A stretch of DNA of 64,000 nucleotides from Methylocystis hirsuta (GTDB lineage: Bacteria; Pseudomonadota; Alphaproteobacteria; Rhizobiales; Beijerinckiaceae), in assembly GCF_003722355.1 (NCBI RefSeq), contig NZ_QWDD01000001.1, positions 930,001 to 994,000 of the forward strand, written 5' to 3'. Below the pieces are notes generated by a model. The model saw only the letters and a program-made list of their open reading frames with translations, had not been told where the DNA came from and did no database searches. A program made the position numbers and the translations under genes. Numbering within the stretch: position 1 is the stretch's first letter; each line of letters starts with the position of its first letter. Of the stretch, positions 62,892 to 64,000 are shown piece by piece.

Positions 62892-62943
62892 CGGTGTCAA
62901 TGCGTGGGGAGTTGTTTTTGGCTTTCCACGCTAAAGGCATGGG

Positions 62944-62983
62944 CTCCTTGGCCGTCAGCTTTAAATTGCTGGCGGCCAAGGAG
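62944..62983 (+). terminator. Strong hairpin after the DUF6932/XRE pair
   Basis: 16-nt arms (CTCCTTGGCCGTCAGC and GCTGGCGGCCAAGGAG, one G-U) enclose an 8-nt AT loop, 52 bp after the XRE stop. There is no long T-run, so it is either a terminator or a mobile-repeat hairpin. Bases 62984-63158 hold nothing recognised. Confidence 0.55.
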
Positions 62984-63158
62984 TGTACAATATTGTTTGT
63001 GGCCTATTGTAAAGAGTGATGGATGGACGAAGCGATCAAGATTTATGCACAAAACCCGCGCCTTCGATTTTTAAGGGCTCTCCCCGTGCAAAATGACACG
63101 CGAAATGATGGGCTGATTCCCCCTAGTTAAGACAAGGGCCTTTCGGGAAACAAAGCCC

Positions 63159-63410
63159 ATGCCAATCGGCATCCCTGATCAGGAAGCTTAGTTTGAGGCG
63201 CTCGTTGCACAGGGCAACTTCTCCTTGATCGAGGAAGCCGTCGGCCAACAACATGGATGAATGCATCGCCGAGCGAGAGCTTGGAAATGACGATTTGGCT
63301 TGGGCCAAGCCACTTGTCGAAGCGGGGCGCTTGAACGCGGGGAATTTATTTCGCTTGAGGAGCATAAGGCGCGTAACGCGGCCCGTCTTGCGGCGCTCAA
63401 AAGGGTGACG
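63159..63410 (+). pseudogene. Decayed ribbon-helix-helix antitoxin gene
   Basis: ATG 63159 reads MPIGIPDQEA, then a stop, then FEALVAQGNFSLIEEAVGQQ. After a frame change comes IAERELGNDDLAWAKPLVEAGRL, and after another ISLEEHKARNAARLAALK. In order these are the parts of a ParD/CopG-like antitoxin of about 85 residues. In-frame stop and frameshifts make it a pseudogene. A toxin gene was not recognised after it. Confidence 0.6.
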
Positions 63411-63524
63411 CCTTGCGTATCGTCGCTGACCTGCCGACGCGGATTGGGCCGAGATTCTCGCCGAGGTGCCGGTGAAGCGGCTTATCGCGCCGCCGACAAA
63501 TACAGTCGTGGCGTTGAGAGCCTC

Positions 63525-64000
63525 TCACGCCGTAATGCGCTCGTCCGCTTCGCTTGGCTCGCGCAGCACATAGCCGCGGCCCCAGACGGTCTCGATGTAG
63601 TTGCGGCCTTCGCTGGCGTTGGCGAGTTTCTTGCGCAATTTGCAAATGAACACGTCGATGATCTTCAATTCGGGCTCGTCCATCCCGCCATAAAGATGAT
63701 TGAGGAACATCTCCTTCGTCAGCGTCGTGCCCTTGCGCAGCGAGAGCAACTCCAGCATCTGATATTCCTTGCCGGTCAGATGCACGCGGGCGCCGCTGAC
63801 TTCCACCGTCTTCTGGTCGAGGTTGACGATGAGGTCGCCGGTGATGATGATCGATTGAGCGTGGCCCTTCGAGCGGCGGACGATGGCGTGAATGCGCGCG
63901 ACGAGTTCGTCCTTATGAAAAGGCTTCGTCAGATAATCGTCGGCGCCGAAGCCTAGGCCCTTCACCTTGTCTTCGATGCCGGCGAGTCCGGACAGAATGA
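63525..64000 (-). CDS. ctrA: Cell-cycle response regulator CtrA (N-terminal part beyond window)
   Basis: The frame runs to the window edge, so about the last 158 residues are seen. The end of the receiver domain ([27 protein letters not shown], with the conserved Thr-Lys-Pro) leads into the OmpR-type winged helix ([57 protein letters not shown]). This is CtrA, the master cell-cycle regulator, and it receives phosphate from ChpT. The phospho-acceptor Asp is outside the window. Confidence 0.93.
   Translation of the reverse strand, partial: ILSGLAGIEDKVKGLGFGADDYLTKPFHKDELVARIHAIVRRSKGHAQSIIITGDLIVNLDQKTVEVSGARVHLTGKEYQMLELLSLRKGTTLTKEMFLNHLYGGMDEPELKIIDVFICKLRKKLANASEGRNYIETVWGRGYVLREPSEADERITA

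Overview
The window looks like a chromosomal segment of a high-GC alphaproteobacterial (type II) methanotroph of the Methylocystis/Methylosinus kind. The decisive evidence is a complete soluble methane monooxygenase locus in the order mmoR - small gene - mmoG - mmoX - mmoY - mmoB - mmoZ - mmoD - mmoC (36.1-46.0 kb). Alphaproteobacterial markers around it agree: CtrA, ChpT, a bactofilin, DUF1134 and the XerD-linked small membrane protein. Genus-level assignment is inference.

Layout. 0-9.2 kb: amino-acid catabolism. It starts with the GcvT-like end of a methyl-amine/sarcosine-type dehydrogenase. A divergent lysine/ornithine set follows (aminotransferase, ALDH7, 2-oxoadipate dioxygenase/decarboxylase), then threonine to glycine (TDH, KBL) and a cystathionine gamma-synthase-type PLP enzyme. 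9.3-16.2 kb: a tight four-gene unit in which an RsbV/RsbW/RsbU-like partner-switching set encloses an N-terminally shortened NAD-glutamate dehydrogenase; the phosphatase carries a FixL-like PAS domain. 16.2-27.4 kb: a plastic region. An Mrr-nuclease/STAND NTPase gene (defence-like) is cut in two by an IS66 element with a perfect 8-bp target duplication. IS5 and IS110 elements, palindromic intergenic repeats, and a MarR/VOC operon follow.

27.5-33.2 kb: housekeeping genes (ftsY, yciB, xerD, bactofilin), an ISNCY/IS1202-like element with a 17-bp target duplication, and tRNA-Glu(CUC). 33.1-36.0 kb: a scar next to the tRNA made of a recombinase tail and a broken multicopper oxidase, then SCO, DUF2946 and DUF1097 genes with a copper flavour. 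36.1-46.0 kb: the sMMO locus, with a clear sigma-54 promoter before mmoX and stem-loops between mmoX/mmoY and mmoZ/mmoD.

46.0-52.0 kb (minus strand): DUF350, a Gly-rich membrane protein, a YjfC-like ATP-grasp, TelA, YqiJ and flotillin, a membrane-stress type cluster. 52.2-60.7 kb: a TGS1-like methyltransferase, sucC without sucD, a TPR lipoprotein-like protein, EVE and YciI proteins, a coiled-coil membrane protein, DUF1134 and CysQ. 60.8-64 kb: chpT and the 3' part of ctrA (CckA-ChpT-CtrA cell-cycle relay), separated by an AT-rich two-gene toxin-antitoxin-like unit and remnants of an IS481 transposase and an antitoxin. No rRNA genes or CRISPR arrays were seen.
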